This document shows, in pieces, positions 16,718 to 24,663 of a stretch of 64,000 bases of DNA (position 1 is the first letter of the stretch; each line of letters starts with the position of its first letter). The DNA is from an uncultured Prevotellaceae bacterium (GTDB lineage Bacteria; Bacteroidota; Bacteroidia; Bacteroidales; Bacteroidaceae). The notes under the pieces were generated by a model. The model had not been told where the DNA came from. It made no database searches and was given only the letters and a program-made list of their open reading frames with translations. Both the position numbers and the translations under genes were made by a program. The DNA is taken from positions 16,340-80,339 of the forward strand of contig CACWSX010000008.1 of the NCBI GenBank assembly GCA_902763615.1, read 5' to 3'.

Positions 16718-18736
16718 TTATTTCTTTACCTTATAAAGGCGGAATGACAAGGCTGGGACATCGTCAAGCAGCAGAGTGGCTCTCTTGCCTGCATCGAGTT
16801 TCAGTGAGCCGTTCTTTGGGGTGATCTTCTCAGGATTGTCGAGTGTGTTCTCGTCGTCCATCCCATTGTGCGAGAGGGTAATGGTCTGAGCTGTACGCTC
16901 TCCTTTCATACCTGTCAACTGAATGCTGATGGGCTGAGCCGTCTTCGAGGTGTTGACCACCTTGATAATGACCTCACCGCTATTCTTGTCGAAAACCGAC
17001 GAGGCGAAGAGCCCATCCTGTCCTTCCTGACCAGCCACAGGCTTTTTGTCCATTGTCAGCGAGAGAACGTTGGTACCCTTGTTCATGGCATACATCTGTT
17101 GCACATAGTAACTGACGGATTTGAACATGCGGAGATTGTCGAACCAGATGGCATCCGGACGCCACTGCCAACCCTCAACGTGGGCAAAGAGTGGGGCATA
17201 GGTGGCCATGTGTACGATATCGGCATTGCGCTCGATACCCGTCATGTGGGCAGCCTCTAATAAAGAGGTATAGTAATGGTTCCATTTATGATTGTTGCTG
17301 CCGTGACAGGCATACTCGCCAGCAAACACCTTCGGACCCTTACGATCGTAGCTGTCGTAACGCAGGCCATGCGAGAGAAACCACTGCTCATTGCGATAGT
17401 AGTGTTCATCGTAGAGATCTACCTTCAGTTCCTTCATACGGGGTTGCAGCAGGTCGAAGTCCCAGCCCTCGGAGTTGGGGCCTGTTGTGCCGATGAGCTT
17501 CAGCTCGGGATACTTAGCGCGGAGAGCGGCATTGAACTTTTTCAGGCGCTCCGTAAACACAGCACCATAGCCACCGTGCTGCTCATCATAGTCCCACTGC
17601 TCATTACCTACACCGAGATATTTCAGGTTGAAGGGCGCTGGATGGCCCATATCTGCACGAACTTTACCCCATTTCGAGTCTACAGGACCATTGGCAAATT
17701 CCACCAGATCGAGGGCATCCTGGATATAGCTGTCGAGATCGTCGAGGGCCACGTGAACACCAGGTTTCGTGGGATCTGGGTTCTGGAACTGACAGCTCAG
17801 TCCGCAGCTGATCACAGGCAGGGCCTCGCAGCCGAAATCCTCACAGAGCTGGAAGAACTCGAAAAAACCAAGGCCATAGCTCTGGTAATAGTCGGGGAAG
17901 AAACGATGGCCGAAGGTGTAGTGCCAGCGGTTCTCGTTCAGTGGACGGTTCTCCACGGGGCCAACGCTGTTCTTCCACTGGTAGCGCGTCTCCAGATCGG
18001 TACCCTCCACGATACAGCCGCCAGGGAAGCGGAATACACCGGGGTGCATGTCATAGAGCGCCTGAGCCAGATCTTTGCGCATACCATTCTCACGACCTTT
18101 CCATGTGTCGGTGGGGAACAGTGAGATATGCTCCACATCAGTCGTCGCCTTATCACCTGCCAGGAAGATGCGCAAAGCGCCTTTGGCCTCTGTGCGTGGC
18201 GCTTTCAGTTCAGCGGTATACTTCTTCCAATCCTTGCCGCTGATGTTCACTTTAACCGTTGCAAAGCGCTGATCCTCGCCCATCGTGTCGTTGTCTACAA
18301 AACTTACTTCAAGTGTCGACTTGCCACCTTCCGGACAGCGTGCCCAAAGGGAGAAGCGATAAATGGCATCTTTCTTCACGGCAATGCCGAAGAATCCTTC
18401 ATTCTCCAGACCTGTGAACTTGTCACGATGTCCAGAGTTGGAGAGACGCACGTAATGGGGATTGCGGTCGAAGGGACCATCGTTGCGCACCTCAAACTTG
18501 CCGTAGGCGCGCCAACCCATCAGACTCTGGGGGAATTCAAACGAACGGTTTTTTACCATTTCTGCATACAGGCCACCATCGGCAGCATAGTTGATGTCTT
18601 CAAAGAAGATACCATACATCGTTGACTGAACAGGGGCACCGACCTTTTTGGTGTTTACCTCCATCACATGGGTCTGAGCCGACAAAGCGAGGGCTGAAAA
18701 GAGTGTCAGAAAACTGACGGAAATTCTTAATTTCAT
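16718..18736 (-). CDS. GH51 alpha-L-arabinofuranosidase, exported
   Basis: A 672-residue enzyme with a signal peptide ending ALALSAQ. An N-terminal block carries GIFFEDINYAADGGLYAEMVKNRSFEF, typical of GH51, and a CBM4-like insert (about 70-200) follows. The catalytic barrel has PGGCIVEGTDLETRYQWKNSVGP (partly quoted), the acid/base Glu in LGVGNEQWDYD and the nucleophile Glu in VFAGEYACHG. A C-terminal beta domain ends the protein. It would release arabinose from arabinan or arabinoxylan in the periplasm or outside. It is monocistronic, bounded by its own terminator and a TAATTTTG promoter box, and no SusC/D pair is adjacent. Confidence 0.93.
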   Translation of the reverse strand: MKLRISVSFLTLFSALALSAQTHVMEVNTKKVGAPVQSTMYGIFFEDINYAADGGLYAEMVKNRSFEFPQSLMGWRAYGKFEVRNDGPFDRNPHYVRLSNSGHRDKFTGLENEGFFGIAVKKDAIYRFSLWARCPEGGKSTLEVSFVDNDTMGEDQRFATVKVNISGKDWKKYTAELKAPRTEAKGALRIFLAGDKATTDVEHISLFPTDTWKGRENGMRKDLAQALYDMHPGVFRFPGGCIVEGTDLETRYQWKNSVGPVENRPLNENRWHYTFGHRFFPDYYQSYGLGFFEFFQLCEDFGCEALPVISCGLSCQFQNPDPTKPGVHVALDDLDSYIQDALDLVEFANGPVDSKWGKVRADMGHPAPFNLKYLGVGNEQWDYDEQHGGYGAVFTERLKKFNAALRAKYPELKLIGTTGPNSEGWDFDLLQPRMKELKVDLYDEHYYRNEQWFLSHGLRYDSYDRKGPKVFAGEYACHGSNNHKWNHYYTSLLEAAHMTGIERNADIVHMATYAPLFAHVEGWQWRPDAIWFDNLRMFKSVSYYVQQMYAMNKGTNVLSLTMDKKPVAGQEGQDGLFASSVFDKNSGEVIIKVVNTSKTAQPISIQLTGMKGERTAQTITLSHNGMDDENTLDNPEKITPKNGSLKLDAGKRATLLLDDVPALSFRLYKVKK

Positions 18737-18780
18737 CGCATTTTGATTTTAAAAGTGATTAGTTTTTACTTTTTCTGATG

Positions 18781-18839
18781 CAAAATTAGTTAAAAAAACT
18801 ATGAAATGCTTGTTTTTTCAAATTTTAGTTGTAATTTTG
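18781..18839. promoter_or_regulatory. Divergent promoters for the GH51 gene and the receiver gene
   Basis: On the minus strand TAATTTTG (18788 to 18781) would drive the GH51 gene with a 44-nt leader; no -33 box is seen. On the plus strand TTG (18810-18812), 19 bp, then TAATTTTG (18832-18839) would drive the receiver gene, with a leader of about 55 nt. The whole 162-bp gap is very AT-rich. Confidence 0.7.
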
Positions 18840-18898
18840 TGAATTATTAAGATATCAATAAATCAAAAAAACTTTCTATTAAGTAAAAAAAGAGTGGT

Positions 18899-19255
18899 AT
18901 GAAGAAGATTCTTATAGCAGAAGACAATGACAGCAACTTTATCCTGATGACCTACATCTTGAAGAAGTATTATGCGTACGAGCGTGCCAAGAATGGCAAC
19001 GAGGCCGTGGATCTGGTAGAGAAAAATACCTACGATATGGTATTGATGGATATTAAGATGCCTATTATGGATGGCTTAGAGGCCACCAAAGCCATAAAGA
19101 AGATTCGTCCGGAAATTCCTATTATTGCTTTAACGGCTAATGCTTTCGACAGCGACCGTCAGTTGGCCATGGAAGCAGGATGCATTGATTTCCTGTCAAA
19201 ACCAGTCAGCAGTGACTTGTGTATCAAAACCATCCGTAAGTATCTGGGCGAGTAG
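18899..19255 (+). CDS. Single-domain response regulator (CheY-like receiver)
   Basis: A 118-residue receiver domain with no output domain. Phosphoacceptor Asp51 lies in VLMDIKMPIMDG, the acidic pair is Glu8-Asp9, the Thr is at LTANAF, and Lys101 lies in LSKPV. Such proteins relay phosphate from hybrid histidine kinases or act by protein contact. The sequence is closest in style to receivers of hybrid two-component systems (KKILIAEDNDSNF). No kinase is adjacent. It has its own promoter and a strong bidirectional terminator. Confidence 0.93.
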   Translation: MKKILIAEDNDSNFILMTYILKKYYAYERAKNGNEAVDLVEKNTYDMVLMDIKMPIMDGLEATKAIKKIRPEIPIIALTANAFDSDRQLAMEAGCIDFLSKPVSSDLCIKTIRKYLGE

Positions 19256-19274
19256 CCTTCTTTGCAGAAAATTA

Positions 19275-19303
19275 AAAAAGGACACCGCGCGGTGTCCTTT
19301 TTT
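19275..19303. terminator. Bidirectional terminator between the receiver gene and tRNA-Lys
   Basis: AAAAAGGACACCG pairs with CGGTGTCCTTTTT around a two-base centre, so it has an A-run on one side and a T-run on the other. It can end both the rightward receiver transcript and the leftward tRNA transcript. Confidence 0.93.
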
Positions 19304-19316
19304 GTTGTTAAGGAAG

Positions 19317-19389
19317 TGATCCGTTTGGGGCTCGAACCCAAGACCCCAACATTAAAAGTGTTGTGCTCTACCGACTGAGCTAACGGATC
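19317..19389 (-). tRNA. tRNA-Lys(TTT)
   Basis: A 73-nt cloverleaf on the minus strand. The acceptor stem GATCCGT pairs with ACGGATC, with discriminator A. The D-arm has GCTC/GAGC, the anticodon stem CAACA/TGTTG has loop CTTTTAA with anticodon TTT, and the T-arm carries TTCGAGC. No CCA is encoded. It stands alone between a bidirectional terminator and tdk. Confidence 0.97.
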
Positions 19390-19451
19390 TACCTTAGGTG
19401 ATTTTTTGAAATCGGCTGCAAAGGTACTACTTTTTCCCGAAACTGCCAAAT

Positions 19452-20057
19452 TTATTTGGATGTTTTTTCGTCTTTTGCCTTTTCTTCTGCGATTGCCTTC
19501 TGATAACACTCCCTGCACAAAGGCTCGTATTCCTGAGTCTCGCCGAGCAGCACGCGCTTGTCATTCTCCACCGTACGATGGCTGACGTAGGCCAGATTTC
19601 CGCATCTCACACAGATGGCATGCACCTTTGTCACGTCGTCGGCAATGGCACAGAGCGCTGGCATAGGACCGAAGGGCACACCCTTGTAGTCCATGTCGAG
19701 ACCGGCAATGATGACACGCACACCGCGATAGGCCAGTTCATTGCACACATCCACTAGACCCATATCGAAAAATTGTGCCTCGTCGATACCCACCACGTCG
19801 ATGTTCGACGTCAGTAACAGAATACTTGCCGACGAGTCGATGGGTGTCGATTGGATATGTTTCTGGTCATGACTCACGACATCCTCTTCAGAGTATCTGA
19901 CGTCGATGGCGGGCTTGAAGATTTCCACCCGCTGTTTGGCAAACTGCGCACGACGCAGTCGGCGAATCAGTTCTTCGGTCTTTCCAGAGAACATTGACCC
20001 GCATACCACTTCTATTCTGCCAGGGCGATGAGACTCGCCAGAGATGAATTCTGCCAT
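19452..20057 (-). CDS. tdk: Thymidine kinase
   Basis: A 201-residue type II thymidine kinase of the salvage pathway. The P-loop is [10 protein letters not shown] near residues 20-29, followed by the DVVSHDQ block, GIDEAQFFD (Walker B-like, catalytic Glu), and the lasso with [23 protein letters not shown] (fragment). The zinc ligands are CVRC and CREC near the C-terminus. ATG 20057 fits the family start MAEFISG; the upstream in-frame ATG 20087 would cover the -7 box. The C-terminal tail is lysine/glutamate rich. Confidence 0.95.
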   Translation of the reverse strand: MAEFISGESHRPGRIEVVCGSMFSGKTEELIRRLRRAQFAKQRVEIFKPAIDVRYSEEDVVSHDQKHIQSTPIDSSASILLLTSNIDVVGIDEAQFFDMGLVDVCNELAYRGVRVIIAGLDMDYKGVPFGPMPALCAIADDVTKVHAICVRCGNLAYVSHRTVENDKRVLLGETQEYEPLCRECYQKAIAEEKAKDEKTSK

Positions 20058-20076
20058 TTTCTTCCTAATTTTGTTG

Positions 20077-20108
20077 CAAAAATACAAATACGTTTTAAAA
20101 ATTGCAAA
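20077..20108 (-). promoter_or_regulatory. Promoter of tdk
   Basis: The minus-strand -7 box TATTTTTG (20084 to 20077) is preceded by TTTG (20108 to 20105) with a 20-bp spacer. The leader is about 20 nt. Confidence 0.75.
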
Positions 20109-20123
20109 GATTTTAGTGTTTTT

Positions 20124-20155
20124 TTTGTCAGTTATGATAATTTGGACTATATTTG
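20124..20155 (+). promoter_or_regulatory. Promoter of rsmI
   Basis: TTTG (20124-20127), 20 bp, then TATATTTG (20148-20155), a full match to the Bacteroidetes consensus. ATG 20165 follows only 9 nt after the box, so the transcript is nearly leaderless. Confidence 0.8.
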
Positions 20156-20164
20156 CGCTCGAAT

Positions 20165-20857
20165 ATGGGCATATTGTATATCGTTCCTACTCCTGTTGGG
20201 AACATGGAAGATATGACTTTCCGTGCCGTCCGCATATTGAAAGAGGTGGATTTGGTGTTGGCAGAGGATACGCGAACGTCGGGTATCTTGCTGAAGCATT
20301 TTGAGATCAAGAATACCCTGATGTCGCATCATAAGTTTAACGAACATGGCACGAGTGCCGGCATTGTCAACCGTCTGCTGGCGGGCGAGAATGTCGCTCT
20401 CATCAGCGATGCAGGTACCCCCGGCATCAGTGATCCCGGTTTCTTCCTGGTTCGCGAAGCCGTCAGGGCCGGGATCGAAGTGCAGTGCCTGCCTGGTGCG
20501 ACGGCTTTTGTACCGGCTTTGGTGTCGAGTGGCCTGCCTTGCGACCGTTTCTGCTTCGAAGGATTTCTGCCTCAGAAAAAAGGCCGTCAGACGAAGCTCC
20601 TGTCCTTGAAGGACGAGGAGCGCACCATGATCTTCTACGAATCACCCTTCCGCTTGGTCAAGACATTGCAGCAGTTTGCCGAAGTCTATGGCGCTGACCG
20701 TCAGGTAAGTGTCTGCCGCGAAATCTCGAAGGTATTCGAGGAGAGTGTACGTGGATCGCTCGAAGAGGTGATTGCCCATTTTCAGGCGAAGGAGCCGAAA
20801 GGCGAAATCGTCATTGTGTTGGAAGGAAAGAATGAAAAATCAAAATTGTCTAACTAA
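20165..20857 (+). CDS. rsmI: 16S rRNA 2'-O-ribose C1402 methyltransferase RsmI
   Basis: A 230-residue tetrapyrrole-methylase-fold enzyme. It begins [21 protein letters not shown], and continues with [30 protein letters not shown] and [10 protein letters not shown], all RsmI hallmarks. It methylates the ribose of C1402 in the ribosomal P-site using SAM. ATG 20165 is chosen because the upstream in-frame start at 20153 is a TTG inside the -7 promoter box. Length fits the shorter Bacteroidetes forms that lack the extra C-terminal HTH. A coiled-coil lipoprotein gene follows after 11 bp, probably co-transcribed. Confidence 0.95.
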   Translation: MGILYIVPTPVGNMEDMTFRAVRILKEVDLVLAEDTRTSGILLKHFEIKNTLMSHHKFNEHGTSAGIVNRLLAGENVALISDAGTPGISDPGFFLVREAVRAGIEVQCLPGATAFVPALVSSGLPCDRFCFEGFLPQKKGRQTKLLSLKDEERTMIFYESPFRLVKTLQQFAEVYGADRQVSVCREISKVFEESVRGSLEEVIAHFQAKEPKGEIVIVLEGKNEKSKLSN

Positions 20858-20868
20858 ATAAAAGCATT

Positions 20869-21738
20869 ATGAAGAAATTAACCATCTTGGCCGTTTGTGC
20901 ACTGGCCATCTTAAGCAGTTGTAAGAATGAGGCACCGAAACAGGACCTCCTGATGACTCAGTTACGTGATTCACTCAATCAGATCATTTCCCAGAAGGAC
21001 AATGAGATCAACGACATGATTGCCACTTTCGGCGACATCGAGGAAGGTTTCCGTGAGATCACCGAGGCCCAGAGCCGTGTCACACTTGCCAAGTCGGGTG
21101 AGGGTACCAATTCGGCCAAGCGCATCAAGGAGAACATGCAGTTCATCCAGCAGACCATGCGTCAGAACAAGGAACTCATCAACAAACTGAAGCAGCAGTT
21201 GCGCGACAGCTCATTCAAGAGTGAGGAATTGAAGAAACTCATCGACAATATGCAGCAGCAGCTTGAGGAGAAAGAACAACAGTTGCAGGCCCTGCGGGAG
21301 GAACTCGACAAGAAGGATATCCACATCGCTGAGCTCGACGAGACGGTGGCTAATCTGAATACAAATGTCAACCAACTCACCGAGGAGACTACACAGAAGT
21401 CGCAGACAATCAGCCAGCAGGATAAGGAACTGCATACGGCCTGGTTCGTATTCGGTACGAAGGACGAGCTCAAGAAGCAGAATATTCTGACCAAGGACGG
21501 CTTGTTCAGCAAGACCAAGATTCTGGAGAAGAACTTCAACAAGGATTACTTCACCAAGATCGACATCCGCATCGACAAGGAGATCAAACTCTACAGCAAG
21601 GATGCAAAAATGCTGACCTCTCATCCGTCAAGCTCTTACACCCTGGCTCCCGATGCTAACAAACAGTATGTGCTCCGCATCATCGACCCGAACCTCTTCT
21701 GGTCTACCAGCAAGTATCTGGTGATTCAGGTGAAGTAA
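20869..21738 (+). CDS. Coiled-coil envelope lipoprotein (possibly Cbp1-family)
   Basis: A 289-residue lipoprotein with signal MKKLTILAVCALAILSSC; the lipobox Cys is residue 18. Residues 28-195 are a long heptad-rich coiled coil (LMTQLRDSLNQIISQKDNEI, then many Q/E/K-rich repeats). Residues 196-289 form a beta domain (WFVFGTKDELKKQNIL, IDIRIDKEIKLYSKDAKML, YVLRIIDPNLFWSTSKYLVI). This layout resembles the Bacteroidales proteins annotated as Cbp1-type collagen-binding adhesins; that name is from memory and the binding function is not visible here. It likely forms a stalk anchored in the envelope. A strong terminator follows. Confidence 0.75.
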   Translation: MKKLTILAVCALAILSSCKNEAPKQDLLMTQLRDSLNQIISQKDNEINDMIATFGDIEEGFREITEAQSRVTLAKSGEGTNSAKRIKENMQFIQQTMRQNKELINKLKQQLRDSSFKSEELKKLIDNMQQQLEEKEQQLQALREELDKKDIHIAELDETVANLNTNVNQLTEETTQKSQTISQQDKELHTAWFVFGTKDELKKQNILTKDGLFSKTKILEKNFNKDYFTKIDIRIDKEIKLYSKDAKMLTSHPSSSYTLAPDANKQYVLRIIDPNLFWSTSKYLVIQVK

Positions 21739-21747
21739 AAAGACATA

Positions 21748-21778
21748 AGAATGGTGCTCAACGAGCACCATTCTTTTT
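21748..21778 (+). terminator. Terminator after the coiled-coil lipoprotein gene
   Basis: AGAATGGTGCTC pairs with GAGCACCATTCT around an AAC loop, followed by TTTTT. The stem is 12 bp. Confidence 0.92.
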
Positions 21779-21795
21779 AGAGAATACGGTTGTCA

Positions 21796-23115
21796 ATGAT
21801 GATTAAACGACTCAAAACGATGTGGAAAGGCTTGCTGACGATGGTGTTTGCCATAGCGGTCTATATCTTATGCCTCTTTCCATACAGAGCCTTAATGAAT
21901 TATCATGAGCAACGACACCTCTTCAGATGGAACGTCTATTATTTCCAGGAGCAATGCACCAGTCTTGACGGACTCGGTGAATATGTCGTCTCGTGGATTA
22001 CCCAGTTCTTCTATATCGGCTGGTTAGGCGCCGCAGTTATCACCATCCTGGCCGTTGCCATACAGCAAGTCGTCTGGTTGTTCGCCGGTGCAATCCGTCT
22101 GAAAAAAGCCTATGTCTATCCTTTGACCTTTATCCCTTCCGTTTTGCTCTTCTGTTACACTTTCATTCCTCAGGAATACAAAAACGATCCGCAGTTTCGC
22201 GAAGCAGTGGAATACGATTATCTTGTCAGAGCGCAGAAATGGAACAGGATATTGGCAAAATCCTATAACCATCCTCCAGTGACCATGAATGGCATCTGGT
22301 GTACAAACTTCGCTTTGGGAATGAAAGGTATGCTTCTCAACAACATGTTTTTCTACAAACAGGATGGCCCCGATGGATTGCTGATGGATGCCCTGAGGAT
22401 ACAACCACTGGCCCTTTACTCTATCAGCGACATTTCTTTTGAGATAGGCATGATCAACAGTGCCGAGCGTTTTGCCTTCGATATCAAGCAGCGGCTCCCT
22501 GACAATCATAAGAGCGGAAGAGTCTATAAACGACTGGCAGAGGCAAACCTCGTCAACGGCCATTATAAAGTCGCCCGCAGATATATGCATGTGTTACAAT
22601 CCACTTTGTTCTATAGGAATTGGGCAAATCACTATATCGCAATCCTGGGCGATGAGCAGGCCATCAACCGCGATGCCAGATATGGTGCACTCAGGACAAA
22701 GCGCCAAAAGCAGAATGACCAGCTCATCTATGCCAAAGACCAGATTCTCGCCCAGATGGTAAAAGAGAATCCCGAGAACAAACTGGCTGCTGACTATCTG
22801 TTGGCATATACCATGTTGCGGCTCGATCTGGAAAAAGTCACACAGCTTACGTTGGGACTCAAGGATAAGGTATATCAACTTGTACCGAAAGCTGTACAGG
22901 AGAGCATCGCTGGTTATTGGATCCTCTCGCATCCCAACGATTCGCTGCCAATACCTATTAACAAGGATATCTTCCAAACCACAGCATCCTATCTTTCCAT
23001 CATAAACAAAACAGGAAATATGCGCGATCCTTCTCTCGACGTGCCGCCATACAACCAGTCATACTGGCACTACCATACGCAGGCAACGGTTAAACTCAAA
23101 CAACAGAGGCAATGA
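21796..23115 (+). CDS. Polytopic membrane protein of unknown function (DUF6057-like)
   Basis: A 439-residue protein. An N-terminal membrane region of three helices (about 10-32, 72-94, 103-125) is followed by a large helical soluble domain with TPR-like repeats (YKRLAEANLVNGHYKVARRY, NPENKLAADYLLAYTMLRLD). It resembles the DUF6057 family; that family name is from memory. ATG 21796 follows a TTG codon two residues upstream; ATG 21799 is also possible. Its stop overlaps the ATG of the next gene (ATGA, 23112-23115), so the two are translationally coupled. The partner is a lipoprotein with a PD40-type propeller and a CxxCH motif, implying a joint envelope role. Confidence 0.7.
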   Translation: MMIKRLKTMWKGLLTMVFAIAVYILCLFPYRALMNYHEQRHLFRWNVYYFQEQCTSLDGLGEYVVSWITQFFYIGWLGAAVITILAVAIQQVVWLFAGAIRLKKAYVYPLTFIPSVLLFCYTFIPQEYKNDPQFREAVEYDYLVRAQKWNRILAKSYNHPPVTMNGIWCTNFALGMKGMLLNNMFFYKQDGPDGLLMDALRIQPLALYSISDISFEIGMINSAERFAFDIKQRLPDNHKSGRVYKRLAEANLVNGHYKVARRYMHVLQSTLFYRNWANHYIAILGDEQAINRDARYGALRTKRQKQNDQLIYAKDQILAQMVKENPENKLAADYLLAYTMLRLDLEKVTQLTLGLKDKVYQLVPKAVQESIAGYWILSHPNDSLPIPINKDIFQTTASYLSIINKTGNMRDPSLDVPPYNQSYWHYHTQATVKLKQQRQ

Positions 23116-24581
23116 AACAGCTACTTTTCCTCACTTTCGCATGTCTTGCCCTTTGCGGTTGTACTTCTTTGCCGAAGAACCCCGTAAAGAGTGATTCCTG
23201 GCCTCGGATAGTGCCCGATTATATCGGCGTTACCATTCCCTCTGATATGGCTCCGCTGAATTTCTATATCGAGGATGAAGAGGTGGATCTGGTGGATGTC
23301 GTGGTCAGAGGTAATAAGGGGGATGAACTCCACTCCAATGGAGAATATGCAGACTTTGACATCGACGAGTGGCACGCGCTGACACAGAATAACAGAGACG
23401 ACAGTCTGCAGGTCACTGTTACTGTGAGGAAAGATGGCCAATGGACAGCATACAAGCCTTTCTCTGTATTCATCAGCAGTGATTCTTTGGGAGAGTGGGG
23501 CGTCACATACCGTCTGATTCCGCCTGGCTATGAGACCTACGGATCGATGGGCCTGTATCAGCGAAATCTTAGCAACTTCGAGCAGAAACCAATCCTTGAA
23601 AACAAGCTTGTGGACTCTGACTGCATGAACTGTCATACACCGAATCGTACCAATCCCGGCCAGTTTACATTCCATGTTCGTGGAGAGCATGGCGCTACTG
23701 TCGTCAGAAACGGTTCGCAGCTTCATGTCCTGGCGCCACGTAATCAGGACTTGGGCGGCAGTATGGTCTATCCCTTCTGGCACCCGTCAGGAAAGTATAT
23801 TGCCTACTCAACCAACCAGACACATCAGAATTTTCACCAGCTTCGCGATAGAAAGGTCGAGGTCTATGACGACCGGTCTGACATTATTATATATAATATA
23901 GCGGCGCAAGAGATACAACTCAACAGCATCGTAGCCACCGACAACCATCTGGAGAACTATCCCGTCTTCTCTCCTGATGGCAAGTCGCTTTATTTCTGTG
24001 CAGCAGACCGGATCGACAGTATCTGGACGCAATATAAGGATATCAAGTACAACATCTGCCGGATAGACTTTGATGCCGAGACAGGCAGGCTGGGCGAAAG
24101 CGTCGACACCATCCTCAATGCCCGGCAGTCAGGCAAGAGCGCCAACATGCCACGTCTGTCTTACGATGGTAGGTTCCTGCTCTATACCATCAGCGACTAC
24201 GGATGTTTTCCCATCTGGCATCCTGAGGCTGATCTGTGGATGATGGATCTGATATCTGGAGAGAGCTGGCCCCTGAAGGCCGTCAACAGTCACGATTCAG
24301 AGAGCTTCCATAATTGGAGCCTTAACTCCCGATGGATCCTGTTTACCACTAGGCGCGACGACGGACTCTACACCCAGCTCTATCTGGCCCACATCGATGC
24401 CGATGGCAAGGCATCCAAGCCTTTCCGCCTGCCGCAGCAGAATCCGCGCGAATACGATCTGGAGAATATCTACTCCATCAATACGCCTGAATTCACGCAG
24501 GCTCCCATTGATATAGATGAAGAACAGCTCACACGTCAGTTGATGAGCCGGGAACGTATCTCCACATCGCTCCGGAAATAA
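23112..24581 (+). CDS. TolB-like beta-propeller lipoprotein with a CxxCH motif
   Basis: A 489-residue lipoprotein (lipobox LALCGC, Cys17). An N-terminal domain (about 30-165) is followed by the heme c-type motif CMNCH near residue 173 (DSDCMNCHTPNRTNPGQF), then PD40/WD40-like blades: YPFWHPSGKYIAYSTN, YPVFSPDGKSLYFCA, MPRLSYDGRFLLYT, FHNWSLNSRWILFTTRRDDG. This is a TolB-type propeller with one possible heme or metal site. It is coupled to the upstream membrane protein by a 4-bp overlap. The function is unknown; a redox or sensing role is inference from the CxxCH motif alone. Confidence 0.75.
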   Translation: MKQLLFLTFACLALCGCTSLPKNPVKSDSWPRIVPDYIGVTIPSDMAPLNFYIEDEEVDLVDVVVRGNKGDELHSNGEYADFDIDEWHALTQNNRDDSLQVTVTVRKDGQWTAYKPFSVFISSDSLGEWGVTYRLIPPGYETYGSMGLYQRNLSNFEQKPILENKLVDSDCMNCHTPNRTNPGQFTFHVRGEHGATVVRNGSQLHVLAPRNQDLGGSMVYPFWHPSGKYIAYSTNQTHQNFHQLRDRKVEVYDDRSDIIIYNIAAQEIQLNSIVATDNHLENYPVFSPDGKSLYFCAADRIDSIWTQYKDIKYNICRIDFDAETGRLGESVDTILNARQSGKSANMPRLSYDGRFLLYTISDYGCFPIWHPEADLWMMDLISGESWPLKAVNSHDSESFHNWSLNSRWILFTTRRDDGLYTQLYLAHIDADGKASKPFRLPQQNPREYDLENIYSINTPEFTQAPIDIDEEQLTRQLMSRERISTSLRK

Positions 24582-24630
24582 CCGTAGAGGGGGACTGCTA
24601 CGCTCTCAAAAAGCAGAACATTCATCAAGT

Positions 24631-24663
24631 AAAAAGGGTACTCATTGTGAGTACCCCTTTTGA
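24631..24663. terminator. Bidirectional terminator between convergent genes
   Basis: GGGTACTCA (24636-24644) pairs with TGAGTACCC (24648-24656), flanked by AAAAA on the left and a CCTTTT tail on the right. It separates the rightward propeller lipoprotein gene from the leftward M6 peptidase gene. Confidence 0.88.
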
